From: Shimia aestuarii
Lineage (GTDB): Bacteria > Pseudomonadota > Alphaproteobacteria > Rhodobacterales > Rhodobacteraceae
Reading direction: 5' to 3'
NCBI RefSeq assembly: GCF_022814865.1
Contig: NZ_JAKVRD010000015.1
Location: forward strand, 24,543-88,542
Length of the DNA stretch: 64,000 nt
Both the position numbers and the translations under genes were made by a program. The notes under the pieces are model-generated. The model ran no database searches. It was not told the DNA's origin and saw only the letters and a list, made by a program, of their open reading frames with translations. This document shows, piece after piece, positions 17,638-28,515 of the stretch (its first letter is position 1; each line of letters begins with the position of its first letter).

Positions 17638-18706
17638 CACCCTCCCCCTCGGCAGCACCATTGGTATTCTTGGCGGAGGCCAACTTGGCCGGATGCTTTC
17701 GGTCGCGGCGTCGCGCCTTGGCTATATCACGCATATCTTCGAGCCGGGCGCCAACCCGCCCGCCGGGCAGGTCGCCGATACGGTGACCACTGCCTCCTAC
17801 GAGGACGCCGAGGCGCTCAAGCGTTTCGCCGACTCGGTCGACGTCATCACCTATGAGTTCGAGAACATCCCGACCTCGGCGCTCGACATTCTTGAGGCGC
17901 ATCGCCCGATCCGTCCGGGCCGCGAGGCGCTCCGCGTGAGCCAAGACCGCCTGACCGAAAAAGACTTTCTGCAAGGGCTTGGCCTCAGAACCGCACCTTA
18001 TGCCGCCGTCGAGACCCTTGAAGAGCTCGAGGCGGCCGTCGCGCAGATCGGCGCGCCCGCGATCCTCAAGACTCGTCGCTTTGGCTATGACGGCAAGGGG
18101 CAGGCGCGCATCAAGAATACCGACGACCTTGCCAGCGCCATCAAGGACATGGCAGGCGCTCCGGCCCTTCTTGAGGGGTTTGTCGATTTCAGCCACGAAG
18201 TGTCTGTCATCGCGGCGCGCGGCCTTTCCGGCGACGTCGCCTGTTTTGATCCCGGCGAGAACGTGCATCGCGACGGCATCCTGCGCACCACGACCGTGCC
18301 TGCGACCCTCACCGCCTCACAGCGGATGGACGCGGTGCTTCTGGCCGCCAACATCCTCAACGCGCTCGATTATGTCGGCGTCATGGGGGTCGAGCTTTTC
18401 GTGACGGGCCAAGGGCTTGTCGTGAACGAGATCGCGCCGCGTGTGCACAATTCGGGGCACTGGACGCAAAACGGCTGTGCCGTCGATCAGTTTGAACAGC
18501 ATATCCGCGCCGTGACCGGCCTGCCGCTCGGTGATGGTCAGCGCCATGCCAATGTCGTGATGGAAAACCTGATTGGCGACGACCTTGCGCAAATTCCACA
18601 GATCCTGCGCAGTGGCGATACCGCGCTGCACCTCTACGGCAAGGCCGAAGCCAAACCGGGCCGAAAGATGGGCCATGTGAATCGCATTCGCCCGAAAGCG
18701 GATTAA
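17630..18706 (+). CDS. purK: N5-carboxyaminoimidazole ribonucleotide synthase
   Basis: A 358-residue ATP-grasp enzyme that carboxylates AIR using ATP and bicarbonate, feeding purE. The N-terminal [11 protein letters not shown], the ATP-grasp region [14 protein letters not shown] and the metal-binding [15 protein letters not shown] are visible. The start is the ATG at 17630 inside the end of purE (ATGACTGA). Its stop overlaps the convergent phnM-like gene by 4 bases. Confidence 0.94.
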   Translation: MTDTLPLGSTIGILGGGQLGRMLSVAASRLGYITHIFEPGANPPAGQVADTVTTASYEDAEALKRFADSVDVITYEFENIPTSALDILEAHRPIRPGREALRVSQDRLTEKDFLQGLGLRTAPYAAVETLEELEAAVAQIGAPAILKTRRFGYDGKGQARIKNTDDLASAIKDMAGAPALLEGFVDFSHEVSVIAARGLSGDVACFDPGENVHRDGILRTTTVPATLTASQRMDAVLLAANILNALDYVGVMGVELFVTGQGLVVNEIAPRVHNSGHWTQNGCAVDQFEQHIRAVTGLPLGDGQRHANVVMENLIGDDLAQIPQILRSGDTALHLYGKAEAKPGRKMGHVNRIRPKAD

Positions 18707-19833
18707 CTCAGGAACCGGGCCGCGATTGGCCCGGCCATAAAGGCGATCTTGCCCGCAACGAAGGTCGCGCCGATGCGCCCCGTCTCCGGGTCCATCACCA
18801 CGAGGTCGGCACGTTTGCCGATCTCGATGCGCCCTCGGTCCGCAAACCCCAGAACATCGGCTGGCCCCTCGGAGACGAGCTTCCAAGCGGCCTCAAACGG
18901 CAGGATATCTTGCGCCACGAGCCGGGACACGGCTTGGCGCATCGCCGGGTAATGATAGTCCGAGGCAATCGCATCTCCGAGCCCCTCACGCAGGAGATCG
19001 GTCGCCGAGACGTTGCCCTTGTGAGAATTGCCCCGCACTACATTCGGCGCCCCAAGCACCACGGCATCCCCCGCCGCCTTCGCCGCCGCAGCGGCCTCTC
19101 GCGTTTCCGGAAACTCGGAGAGCCGTGCGCCTCGCACGCGCCACTCGGCGCGCTGCTCGGCTGAGTTGTCATCGTGGCTCCCGAGAAAGATGCCCTTCGC
19201 GGCAAGCCGCGATGCAAGCGCGCTCACGGCCTCGGGCACCGCGTCGCGATTGTCGTGCAGAGATTGCAGGAGCGCATGGTGCGTTTCTGGGTTGCGGCCG
19301 GCCTTAAGCGCCTGCCCAGTAAGGCGCGGCGGGCGTTTGCCCTTGGCCAGCGCATCATGTGGAACGTGATCATTGAAAACGACGTAGGGCGCGCCGCTGC
19401 TCTCCGCCAGCGCCTCGAAGCGCGCATAGTCCTCGAGGAGATGGGTCTCGAGACGTAATTGCAGCTTCATATCGGTGAGAAGCCCCGGCTCTTCCCGCAG
19501 GGCCGTGGCGAACCGCTCGGCAAAATCGGGGCCGCGCATACCACCTTCCCACGAGAAGAACTGCGCCAACATAGCTGTTGTAATGCCGCTTGATGCAAGC
19601 TCTGCATCGGCGGCATGAAGCCCCGGCGAGAGATCCTTGAGCGCCCCGCGTCGCGGTGCGATATGGCGCTCGAACCCATCGCCATGCAGATCGATCATCC
19701 CCGGCAAGACCCACAGCCCCGCGAGGTCGATCTCACGTCCATCGCCATCCTCGGCGATCTTGCCTTCAACAAGCGCGATATCGCCCGAAACAAAGCCATC
19801 GGGCGCAAGAAGTGTCGCGTTACAGAATTTCAT
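18703..19833 (-). CDS. phnM: PhnM-type amidohydrolase (ribose 1-methylphosphonate 5-triphosphate diphosphatase)
   Basis: A 376-residue amidohydrolase. The metal-site strand [47 protein letters not shown] and the late SDYHYPAM match PhnM, which removes diphosphate from the triphosphate intermediate of the C-P lyase pathway. None of phnG-L or phosphonate transport genes is in this window, so the gene either serves a distant phn cluster or has another substrate. Translation is coupled to the upstream lipase-like gene by ATGA. Confidence 0.82.
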   Translation of the reverse strand: MKFCNATLLAPDGFVSGDIALVEGKIAEDGDGREIDLAGLWVLPGMIDLHGDGFERHIAPRRGALKDLSPGLHAADAELASSGITTAMLAQFFSWEGGMRGPDFAERFATALREEPGLLTDMKLQLRLETHLLEDYARFEALAESSGAPYVVFNDHVPHDALAKGKRPPRLTGQALKAGRNPETHHALLQSLHDNRDAVPEAVSALASRLAAKGIFLGSHDDNSAEQRAEWRVRGARLSEFPETREAAAAAKAAGDAVVLGAPNVVRGNSHKGNVSATDLLREGLGDAIASDYHYPAMRQAVSRLVAQDILPFEAAWKLVSEGPADVLGFADRGRIEIGKRADLVVMDPETGRIGATFVAGKIAFMAGPIAARFLS

Positions 19834-20573
19834 CGTCCGCCTCGTCCCCCGGAAAGCACATCCCCGAAGGACATATCGTGATGAAACCGGCCATGGGCAA
19901 GGAAATACATGGTCTCGGCGATCACATGCGGATTGTTCATCATGAAGGTATGGGTCACCGGCAACACGATATGATCCGCCATCCCCGCGACACGTGTAGA
20001 CGCGACCGAGACCTTGCCATCATCGGCGCCGGGCACAATCATCGAAGTGATGGGGTTGAGTGAGCGGTTCCCGGCGATGATGCCAAGCTCAAAATCAACC
20101 GGCGGCAGATGAGACGGGAGACCGTCCGTGCCCAACTGAGCCCCAGCCGGACCGTTGAACCATTCGAACGCCTCGCCCCAGATCGCGACCTCTTTGCCCC
20201 AGGCGGTCATCTCGTCGACCAGTTTCGTGCCCTTGTTGGGCGGGCCGAGCATGACCACGCGCCCAAGGGTTTCAGGCTTGTTCTGCGAGAGCCAGAGCCG
20301 GGTCAGGATGCCGCCCATGGAATGGGTGACGAAATGCACCTTGCCCTCTCCGCATTGCGCCACGGCCTTGGGCAAGAGCGGGTCGATCAGCGCCTGCACC
20401 TCGGCCTTGGTCGAGGGATAGCCCGGACGCACCACATCATACCCTTCGCGGCGCAGCGCGGCCTCCATCACGACAAAGCTCGCCTCGGTACGCGCCAATC
20501 CGTGTAGCAGGATCACGCAATCGGCCAGTGCCGGACCCGGAATCAGGGCCAATATGAAGACGAAGAGACGCAT
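19830..20573 (-). CDS. Secreted alpha/beta-hydrolase (lipase/acyltransferase-like)
   Basis: A 247-residue protein with a signal peptide (residues 1-17, [17 protein letters not shown]). The oxyanion-hole segment ILLHGLART and the nucleophile elbow THSMGG (Ser85) follow, with [10 protein letters not shown] and a late HTFMM as probable Asp and His regions. The order matches triacylglycerol-lipase-like alpha/beta hydrolases. Substrate unknown; location periplasmic or outside. The ribosome site is weak. It is first of a two-gene unit with phnM. Confidence 0.75.
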   Translation of the reverse strand: MRLFVFILALIPGPALADCVILLHGLARTEASFVVMEAALRREGYDVVRPGYPSTKAEVQALIDPLLPKAVAQCGEGKVHFVTHSMGGILTRLWLSQNKPETLGRVVMLGPPNKGTKLVDEMTAWGKEVAIWGEAFEWFNGPAGAQLGTDGLPSHLPPVDFELGIIAGNRSLNPITSMIVPGADDGKVSVASTRVAGMADHIVLPVTHTFMMNNPHVIAETMYFLAHGRFHHDMSFGDVLSGGRGGR

Positions 20574-20632
20574 CCTATTGAGATAGGCCCTGTTGGGCGT
20601 CTACAAAAGCCCTGTCCAAGAGGAAACCGCCC

Positions 20633-21103
20633 ATGCTCTCCCCTCGCCTCGCCGTGCGCGCGCTTATCATGCAGGAGGATCGCCTTTTGCTCGTGAATGC
20701 GTTTCCCGGCGAGGTTGATGATCTTTGGTGCGCGCCCGGCGGAGGGGTTGAGAAGAACGCCTCCCTGCCCGAGAACCTCGCGCGGGAGGTGTGGGAGGAA
20801 ACCGGGCTTCGGATCGCGGTGGGTGCGCCGTGCCTCGTGAATGAGTTTCACAACCCCGAGGATCGCTTCCATCAGGTCGATCTCTATTTCCGGTGCACGA
20901 TCACAGAAGGTGCGCTCGACGACAGTTGGCAAGACCCTGAGGCAATCGTCACGCGGCGACGGTTCTTTGCGCGCAATGAGATGGCCGGGATTCGTTTCAA
21001 ACCCGACAGCTTGCCAGAGGTCGCATGGAGTGCGGCTGGGATCAGCTATGATCCGCTGGAGCTCTTGGTGAAGCCGCGTCAGGCCCGGAAAGGCGGCGCA
21101 TAG
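20633..21103 (+). CDS. Nudix hydrolase
   Basis: A 156-residue hydrolase of nucleoside diphosphates linked to another group. The core REVWEETG of the Nudix box is intact, preceded by WCAPGGGVEKNASLPENLA. The first glutamate of the consensus Gx5Ex7REUxEExGU is replaced by Ala (KNAS instead of a Glu at that place), while the metal-binding Glu pair remains. Substrate cannot be assigned. Its 3' end overlaps the convergent GNAT gene by 25 bases. Confidence 0.85.
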   Translation: MLSPRLAVRALIMQEDRLLLVNAFPGEVDDLWCAPGGGVEKNASLPENLAREVWEETGLRIAVGAPCLVNEFHNPEDRFHQVDLYFRCTITEGALDDSWQDPEAIVTRRRFFARNEMAGIRFKPDSLPEVAWSAAGISYDPLELLVKPRQARKGGA

Positions 21104-21546
21104 CGCAAGGTCTCTTCGGGCTGCGCCATGTCGAGCTTGGGCGCGTAGAGACCCGTATAGGCAACGGGAAACGGCGTCTGGAGCTTCGCCGCACGCTCAT
21201 AGTCGAACCCGAACCGCGCATAGTAAGTCGGATCGCCAAGTACCACGACCGGCGCATTGGCATAGCTCACGGCCATCTGGCAGAGCGCCGACCCTATGCC
21301 TTTCTTCTGGCGTTTCGTATCGACAGAAACCGGCGCGAGGGCAAGCCACCCGTCAGGCGCCTCCATCCTTGAAAGTGCCACATACCCGACGATCCGCCCG
21401 CGATCCTCGGCCACAAGCTCGAGCGCCATATGCCCGCCGTGGCGCAGCGCCGAGACAAGCACCGCCTCATCATCCTGTCCAAAAGCGCGTTTCACGACGT
21501 CTCGCACCTTGGGCTCGTCCTTGGGACCATATCCACGAATAATCAT
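21079..21546 (-). CDS. GNAT N-acetyltransferase, YhbS-like
   Basis: A 155-residue acetyltransferase with the GNAT acetyl-CoA loop region in LAPVSVDTKRQKKGIGSALC. The product ends YYARFGFDYERAAKLQTPFP, the C-terminal pattern of YhbS-type proteins. Cytoplasmic; acceptor unknown. Monocistronic by position, convergent with the Nudix gene. Confidence 0.85.
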   Translation of the reverse strand: MIIRGYGPKDEPKVRDVVKRAFGQDDEAVLVSALRHGGHMALELVAEDRGRIVGYVALSRMEAPDGWLALAPVSVDTKRQKKGIGSALCQMAVSYANAPVVVLGDPTYYARFGFDYERAAKLQTPFPVAYTGLYAPKLDMAQPEETLRYAPPFRA

Positions 21547-21582
21547 GGCGCGACACTAGGGCCATCCGCCCGGCGCAACAAG

Positions 21583-22416
21583 TCAGCCCCGCCGCAAGGA
21601 AAGGAGCACGCCCCCCATGACGAGCACCGAGGCGAGCGCGAAACGCAGTGTCAGAGGTTCATCGACGAGAAGCGCCCCACCCGCCAATGCAATCACCGGA
21701 ACGCTCAACTGCGCCACGGCGGCGCGCGTAGCGCCGAGTGCAGGCAAGATATGATACCAAAGCGCGTATCCGAGGCCGGAGGTGATCGCGCCGGACACTG
21801 CGGCAAGGATCACCCCCTTGAGCGGCCAGGTCTCAAGACCACCACTCATCAGCAACCAGATCACAGCGACAATTGCCGCGAAGGCGAAGTTGAGCGCCGT
21901 GGCCTGAAGCGGATCGCCCGCGCGACGTCCGAAAAGCGAATAGAGGCCCCAGCCGATCCCCGCCACTGCCATCGCAAAGATGTGGGGCCAAGACAGGACC
22001 ACGCCTCCCACCGGCCACAAGAGCCACGCAAGACCGATTAGGCCAAGCCCCGCCCCGGCCCAGCGCGCCGGGGGAACGTCTTCGCGCGCAACGAGCGCCC
22101 CAAGGAACATTGTGGCCTGCACGACCGAGAACAGGATGAGCGCGCCAAAGCCCGGCGCGAGGGCGGCATAGGCGGTAGAAAAACCAAAGATATAGGCAAG
22201 AAGCGCCGCAACGGGCCAAACCCTGCGCCACCCGCCGAGCGAGACCTCTTGCCGCCGCAATGCCAGCAGCACGAGGAGCATCACCGCGCCGGACACAAGG
22301 CGCAGGACACCGAACGCCTCTGCGCTCATTGCGCCATCAGCGAGCGCAAGGCGATTGAGAACCGAGTTGGCCGCAAAGGCGACCATGGTCAGGGCGGTCA
22401 GGAGAAGCAACTTCAT
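21583..22416 (-). CDS. EamA/DMT-superfamily transporter
   Basis: A 277-residue inner-membrane protein with about ten hydrophobic segments in two EamA repeats (MKLLLLTALTMVAFAANSVL and IFAMAVAGIGWGLYSLFGRR begin the halves). Relatives export amino acids or other small metabolites; the substrate is unknown. The frame extends to 22473, but the ATG at 22416 starts directly with the first membrane helix. A second, truncated EamA gene lies at the right end of the window. Confidence 0.82.
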   Translation of the reverse strand: MKLLLLTALTMVAFAANSVLNRLALADGAMSAEAFGVLRLVSGAVMLLVLLALRRQEVSLGGWRRVWPVAALLAYIFGFSTAYAALAPGFGALILFSVVQATMFLGALVAREDVPPARWAGAGLGLIGLAWLLWPVGGVVLSWPHIFAMAVAGIGWGLYSLFGRRAGDPLQATALNFAFAAIVAVIWLLMSGGLETWPLKGVILAAVSGAITSGLGYALWYHILPALGATRAAVAQLSVPVIALAGGALLVDEPLTLRFALASVLVMGGVLLSLRRG

Positions 22417-22508
22417 GGGGGGTCCGGGTGAAAATGTCCAAGGCAGACAACCTGCGCGAGGCTGCGGCGCCATGCAACCCGCACAAGCGCCCGACGTGAC
22501 GCCACCGC

Positions 22509-22540
22509 AAAGAAAAAGGGCCGCCCGGAGGCGACCCTTT
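22509..22540 (-). terminator. Terminator of groESL
   Basis: On the minus strand AAAGGGTCGCC, TCCG loop and GGCGGCCCTTT form a stem with one wobble pair, followed by TTCTTTGC. It lies 26 bases after the groEL stop. Confidence 0.8.
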
Positions 22541-22566
22541 GAAGTGTTCCGGATGGAACGGCGGGA

Positions 22567-24213
<1,647 letters not shown>

Positions 24214-24247
24214 TTACCTCTTTGAATTCTTGGATGGGGTCAGACGA

Positions 24248-24535
24248 TCAGGACAGGATGCCCATGATGTCGGATTCTTTCATCATCAGCAGCTCTTCGC
24301 CGTCGACGGAAACTTCGGTGCCCGACCATTTGCCGAACAGAACGCGGTCACCCGCTTTCACGTCGAGCGCGATGCGGTCGCCGTCGTCGTCACGCAGGCC
24401 AGCGCCCACAGCAACGATTTCGCCCTCGGCGGGCTTTTCTTTTGCGCTATCGGGGATGATGAGGCCGCCTGCGGTCTTCTCTTCGCCTTCAACGCGACGA
24501 ACCAGCACGCGGTCATGCAGAGGTGTAAGTGCCAT
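24248..24535 (-). CDS. groES: Co-chaperonin GroES (10 kDa)
   Basis: A 95-residue heptameric lid of GroEL. The start [20 protein letters not shown], the mobile-loop [15 protein letters not shown] and the core [13 protein letters not shown] are typical. First gene of the groESL operon, preceded by a CIRCE element and a sigma-70-like promoter. Confidence 0.97.
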   Translation of the reverse strand: MALTPLHDRVLVRRVEGEEKTAGGLIIPDSAKEKPAEGEIVAVGAGLRDDDGDRIALDVKAGDRVLFGKWSGTEVSVDGEELLMMKESDIMGILS

Positions 24536-24586
24536 TGTCTAGGTTTCCCTAACTAAATTTGTCTCCCTGACTCCTCAGCGGAGTCG

Positions 24587-24613
24587 TTAGCACTCCCTGT
24601 CGGCGAGTGCTAA
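24587..24613. promoter_or_regulatory. CIRCE operator (HrcA binding site)
   Basis: TTAGCACTC (24587-24595), nine bases, then GAGTGCTAA (24605-24613): a perfect match to the CIRCE consensus. It lies just downstream of the groES promoter, so HrcA would block groESL at normal temperature. hrcA itself is not in the window. Confidence 0.97.
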
Positions 24614-24620
24614 CAGCGCA

Positions 24621-24649
24621 TAGTTAGGAGGGCCACAAACCCGAGTCAA
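24621..24649 (-). promoter_or_regulatory. Sigma-70-like promoter of groESL
   Basis: On the minus strand TTGACT (24649-24644), a 17-base spacer and TAACTA (24626-24621). The CIRCE element starts 7 bases downstream of the -10, the expected arrangement for HrcA control. Confidence 0.7.
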
Positions 24650-24736
24650 CCAGATCGCGCGACTTTTTTGAGCGGAATTTGAGGGGCCTTTGGCGGGTAG
24701 CGAAAAACCTTGGTTCTCAACAGCTTGCCCTTGGCC

Positions 24737-25399
24737 TCATTGCTGCGATGCAGCAAGGGCCGCCTGCCCTTCTGGGCCAAGGTCATAGACCCCAGTCGCC
24801 ACTTTCACGAACCAACCCAAATGGTTGTCCCGCATCATGCGCGTTGCCGCCGCAACCTCGGCGCCTTTGGCCACATCCGCGCCCTTGCTCGCCCCGTGTT
24901 CGGCCAGATAGGCAGCACAGCGCAGGCTTTCCTGCTTGTAGGCCGTTGTAATCGCGCCTCGCGTTCCGCCCGCGTTGGGATCGCCCCTGCGGCGATCGAA
25001 CTCTTTCAGGAGCGCACCTTTGCGGGGCTTGGATTTGCGCGGCCGAAACTCAACCGGATCGCAATGCGCCTGCACATGCCCATCCTCGAGCCGCACCGAC
25101 AGAACCCCGATGCCAAGCCGCTTACACAGCCCCACATTGCCCTTAAACATGCGCCACGCCGCCTTACCCGACCAGCGCGGCACCGCGACATAGACCCAAT
25201 CGCTGACACTCTGGCGCGCGACGGCCTGCTGCAGAAGCTTGAGCGTGAACCCGGTTTTCAACTCCACGATAACCGGATCGTCGTCCCCCCGGCGCGCCAT
25301 GACATCGACCGCGCCCACCTCGGACTTGACCTCGAACCCCTGCGCCTCGAGCCACGCCTTGATCGGCGCATAGAGGTCGGTTTCGCGCAAGGGGGCCAC
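24737..25399 (-). CDS. DUF2161 family, PD-(D/E)XK nuclease-fold protein
   Basis: A 220-residue protein. Its N-terminal domain shows the nuclease-fold core: VGAVDVMARRGDDDPVIVEL followed by KTG (the D...ExK pattern). The C-terminal part (about 150-220) looks like a small helical DNA-binding module (AAYLAEHGASKGADVAKGA). The family is annotated as putative PD-(D/E)XK phosphodiesterase; the target is unknown. It begins 3 bases after ltaE. Confidence 0.8.
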   Translation of the reverse strand: MAPLRETDLYAPIKAWLEAQGFEVKSEVGAVDVMARRGDDDPVIVELKTGFTLKLLQQAVARQSVSDWVYVAVPRWSGKAAWRMFKGNVGLCKRLGIGVLSVRLEDGHVQAHCDPVEFRPRKSKPRKGALLKEFDRRRGDPNAGGTRGAITTAYKQESLRCAAYLAEHGASKGADVAKGAEVAAATRMMRDNHLGWFVKVATGVYDLGPEGQAALAASQQ

Positions 25400-25402
25400 C
25401 GC

Positions 25403-26446
25403 TTACTCCCGGAAGAATCCGACGAAGCGGTCAATCTCAGCCGCCTCTATCGACCATTCACAGACGAACCGCGCCTCGAGCAACTCGTCAGGGTCTGTGC
25501 CTTCAAGAGATCCGGACCAAACATTATAGGCCGCACCTGCATCAAACAGGCGCTGATGAATGGCCCGCGGGAAGGTGCAGAATACGGTGTTCGCCTCGGG
25601 CGGATAGGTGAACGTGACACCCGCGTCGCGCAGGCCCTCGGCGAGACGCGCGCAGTTCGCATTCGCCCGACGCGCGCTTTCGAGCCAGAGATCGTCCTTC
25701 AGATAGGCGTTCATCTGGGCCGAGAGATAACGATGCTTGGAAAAGAGATGCGCCCCACGCTTGCGGCGCAGTTCGAATTCCCAGGCCTTCGCCGGATCAA
25801 AGAAGATCACCGCCTCGACCCCGACACAGCCATTCTTGGTGCCGCCGAAGCTCACCGCGTCAACACCCGCTTTCCATGTCATCTCGGCAGGGGTGCAGCC
25901 AAGCGCCACAAGCGCATTGGCAAAACGCGCGCCGTCAAGATGCACCGGCAGGCCGAACTCCTTGGCCACACCACACAGCGCGGTCAACTCTTCGACGCTA
26001 TAGACCGTGCCACGCTCGGTCACCTGCGTGATCGACACCGGGCCGCGTTGGGGGCCATGCACGCCGCGACTTTCCTCTGTCTCGATCGACGCGCGCAAGC
26101 TTTGGGGCGTCATCTTGTCGGCATCCCCCACCAGCGTCAACTTGGCCCCGCCGGTATAGAATTCCGGCGCGTTGCATTCGTCCTCATGGATATGCGCCAC
26201 GGGCGCGCAGAACACCGTCTCGAACGGCTGGCACAGCGTCGCCAATGCAAGCGAGTTCGCCGCGGTGCCCGTTGCAACAAGATAGACCGCCGCCTCCGGC
26301 GCCTCAAAAATCTCACGGATCTGTTGGCGCACCTCATCCATGATCGGATCGGCACCATAAGGAGGCGCATAGCCTTCGTTCGACTTTGCCAGCGCGTCCA
26401 TGATCGCCGGATGCGCCGGACCCGCATTGTCAGAGGCAAAAAACAT
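25403..26446 (-). CDS. ltaE: Low-specificity L-threonine aldolase
   Basis: A 347-residue PLP enzyme of the beta-eliminating lyase family that splits threonine or allo-threonine into glycine and acetaldehyde. The start MFFASDNAGPAHPAIMDAL, VHLDGARFANALVALG and the PLP-lysine segment VSFGGTKNGCVG are typical. The ATG at 26446 shares its A with the stop of the preceding gene, so the longer frame to 26479 is unlikely. Confidence 0.9.
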   Translation of the reverse strand: MFFASDNAGPAHPAIMDALAKSNEGYAPPYGADPIMDEVRQQIREIFEAPEAAVYLVATGTAANSLALATLCQPFETVFCAPVAHIHEDECNAPEFYTGGAKLTLVGDADKMTPQSLRASIETEESRGVHGPQRGPVSITQVTERGTVYSVEELTALCGVAKEFGLPVHLDGARFANALVALGCTPAEMTWKAGVDAVSFGGTKNGCVGVEAVIFFDPAKAWEFELRRKRGAHLFSKHRYLSAQMNAYLKDDLWLESARRANANCARLAEGLRDAGVTFTYPPEANTVFCTFPRAIHQRLFDAGAAYNVWSGSLEGTDPDELLEARFVCEWSIEAAEIDRFVGFFRE

Positions 26447-26922
26447 CAGGTGATCTCCTCGATAATATGGTCTTCCCACTCGTCTTCGTGCACTTCAAAT
26501 TCGGACACCGTCCAGCCCTGCACCGAGATCCCCGCGTCATGCACGGATTGCGGCGTGCCGGAGATCAGCGGGTGCCAATCATAAAGCGGCTTGCCCTCCC
26601 AGAGCAGCCGATAAGCGCAGGTGCGTGGCATCCAGTAAGCATGGCTTTCGATATTCTTCGGCGACAGGACAATGCATTCCGGCACGAACTGATGGCGGAT
26701 ATCATACTGCGCACAGCGACAGCTCTCGTCATCAAGCAAACGACACGCCACACGGGTCAGAGCAACCTCGCCCGTATCGCCATCTTCAAGCTTGTTTAGG
26801 CAACAGCGCCCGCACCCATCGCAAAGCGCCTCCCATTCCGCACGGGACATCTTGGAAAGCGGTTTGCGCTCCCAGAAGCGGGACTTAAATCCGCCGCGTT
26901 CGATCGGATCGGGATCACTCAT
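26446..26922 (-). CDS. YcgN/UPF0260 cysteine-cluster protein
   Basis: A 158-residue protein with the cluster CDGCGRCCLNKL near the N terminus and further cysteines in ESCRCAQYD and ECIVLSP. It belongs to the zinc- or iron-binding UPF0260 family of unknown function. The ATG at 26922 overlaps the ribF stop (ATGA), preferable to the frame start at 26955. Part of the ribF, ycgN-like, ltaE, DUF2161 run. Confidence 0.87.
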   Translation of the reverse strand: MSDPDPIERGGFKSRFWERKPLSKMSRAEWEALCDGCGRCCLNKLEDGDTGEVALTRVACRLLDDESCRCAQYDIRHQFVPECIVLSPKNIESHAYWMPRTCAYRLLWEGKPLYDWHPLISGTPQSVHDAGISVQGWTVSEFEVHEDEWEDHIIEEIT

Positions 26923-27851
26923 AGCTTGGCCAAGATCTCGCGGCATTGCTGGCAATCCGCATCAATCTGCGCAACCAGTGCCTCGAGGCTCTCGAATTTC
27001 CATTCCGGGCGCAGGAAGTCGATCAGCCCGACAGAAAGCGGCGTGCCGTAGAGATCGCCGGAGAAATCGAAAAGGTGGGTTTCGATATTGGCCCGGTTCT
27101 TGCCGAACATCGGCCGCACCCCGATGGAGGCCGCCCCCATGTAATTGCCCTTATGCGGCCCGTCGAGCACATCAACGAGCACCGCATAGACGCCGAACTT
27201 CGGCGGATGCAGCCCGTCGATGGACATGTTCGCGGTCGGAAAGCCGAGGTCTCGGCCCCGCTGCGCGCCGCCGATCACCGGCCCGTCGATCCGGTGCCAA
27301 TGACCCAGCATCGCCGCCGCATCGCGCGGTCGCCCGTCGCTCAGCGCCTGGCGGATCGCGGTCGAGGACACCTGCCCCCCTTCCCCCTTGAGGAGCGGCG
27401 CGATACTGACCCCAAAACCAAGGCGCTTGCCCAAGGTCACGAGATCCTCCGCCGATCCCGCCCGGCCCTTGCCGAAACAGAAATCCGCACCGACGACGAC
27501 ATGTTTCAGGCCAAGCCCTTCATGGATCACATCGCGGGCGAATTCCTCGGGTGTGAGCGACGAGAGCGTCGCGTTGAACGGCAGCTCATAGAGGCGCTCA
27601 ACACCGATCTTCTCAAGGCGGTGGGCGCGCGTCTCGGCGCTGGTCAGACGAAACGGCGGGGCGTCGGGCGCAAAAAACTCGCGCGGATGCGGCTCGAAGG
27701 TCATGACACCAAGAGGTGCCCCCTGTCCGGCGTCGCGCGCCAGATCGATCACCGAGCGATGCCCGAGATGCACACCGTCGAAATTCCCGATCGCCGCACT
27801 GGCGCCCCGGTCTTCCTCGGCTACGAACTGATAATCCCGAATGATCCGCAT
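26919..27851 (-). CDS. ribF: Bifunctional riboflavin kinase / FAD synthetase
   Basis: A 310-residue enzyme turning riboflavin into FMN and FAD. The N-terminal nucleotidyltransferase domain has AAIGNFDGVHLGH, GADFCFGKGRAG and SSTAIRQAL. The C-terminal kinase domain has GRDLGFPTANM and the late NIETHLFDFSGDLYG. The start is the ATG at 27851 (MRIIRDYQFV); the upstream 67 codons have no family resemblance and cross the maoC terminator. Heads a four-gene leftward unit. Confidence 0.94.
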   Translation of the reverse strand: MRIIRDYQFVAEEDRGASAAIGNFDGVHLGHRSVIDLARDAGQGAPLGVMTFEPHPREFFAPDAPPFRLTSAETRAHRLEKIGVERLYELPFNATLSSLTPEEFARDVIHEGLGLKHVVVGADFCFGKGRAGSAEDLVTLGKRLGFGVSIAPLLKGEGGQVSSTAIRQALSDGRPRDAAAMLGHWHRIDGPVIGGAQRGRDLGFPTANMSIDGLHPPKFGVYAVLVDVLDGPHKGNYMGAASIGVRPMFGKNRANIETHLFDFSGDLYGTPLSVGLIDFLRPEWKFESLEALVAQIDADCQQCREILAKL

Positions 27852-27919
27852 GCAGCGGAGGTAGCCCGTTGCTTCGGACTGTGCAAGAGGGGCGCGACGG
27901 CAGTGCGGCGACCAGCCCA

Positions 27920-27952
27920 CAAAAAAGGCCGCCCCTTGGGACGGCCCTTTGC
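27920..27952 (-). terminator. Terminator after maoC
   Basis: On the minus strand GGCCGTCCC and GGGGCGGCC pair with one wobble, followed by six T residues and TGTGGG. It is 18 bases beyond the maoC stop. Confidence 0.75.
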
Positions 27953-27969
27953 ATGACTGCGGCGCTGGA

Positions 27970-28413
27970 TCAGTCGAACTTGCGCGACGGCGCCAGCACG
28001 GTGGCCTCGCCAATAAGAACCTTCTTGCCATCAACCGAGCAGTGGCAATCAAGCTTTACGCGGCGCTTGGCGTGTTCGATGTCGATCACCTTGACCTCGG
28101 CATAGACCGTGTCACCGGGGCGCACAGGCGCGAGGAATTTGAGCGTCTGCCCCATATAGACCGTACCATGGCCTGGAAGCTGTTCGCCGATCACCGCAGA
28201 GATGAGACCCGCCGTCAGCATCCCATGCGCAATGCGGCCCTCAAAGATCGTGTCGTTGGCATAGTCATCGTCAAGGTGCACGGGGTTCCTGTCGGTCGAG
28301 ACCTGCGCGAACATCTCGATATCTTCGTCGGTCACGACCTTCTGAAGGTAACGGGACATGCCCATCTCGATGTCTTCGATGCAGATCGTTCCGCGTGGCA
28401 GGTTATCCAACAT
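27970..28413 (-). CDS. MaoC-like (R)-specific enoyl-CoA hydratase/dehydratase
   Basis: A 147-residue hot-dog-fold protein. The hydratase-2 motif is visible as VSTDRNPVHLDDDYA with Asp and His, followed by GRIAHGMLTAGLIS. Such enzymes hydrate enoyl-CoA, feeding PHA synthesis or side branches of beta-oxidation. Strong ribosome site GGAGGGCGG. Single gene with its own terminator; exact acyl-chain preference unknown. Confidence 0.87.
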   Translation of the reverse strand: MLDNLPRGTICIEDIEMGMSRYLQKVVTDEDIEMFAQVSTDRNPVHLDDDYANDTIFEGRIAHGMLTAGLISAVIGEQLPGHGTVYMGQTLKFLAPVRPGDTVYAEVKVIDIEHAKRRVKLDCHCSVDGKKVLIGEATVLAPSRKFD

Positions 28414-28515
28414 TCCGCCCTCCGGCTTTGGTTGTTCGTGTAATTTTCAAGCAGCCGCAGGCCGCGTTTCGCAACTTTATTACTTTGCAAACGCAGAAAA
28501 TCAACCCCCAATCGT

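Noticed and set aside
24710..26584. 624-codon plus-strand frame opposite ltaE and DUF2161
   Set aside because: Antisense shadow spanning two real genes and their junction.
28414..28515. Small RNA gene in the AT-rich gap between maoC and the HAD gene
   Set aside because: The 102-base gap has no terminator-like hairpin or promoter pair that would define one.
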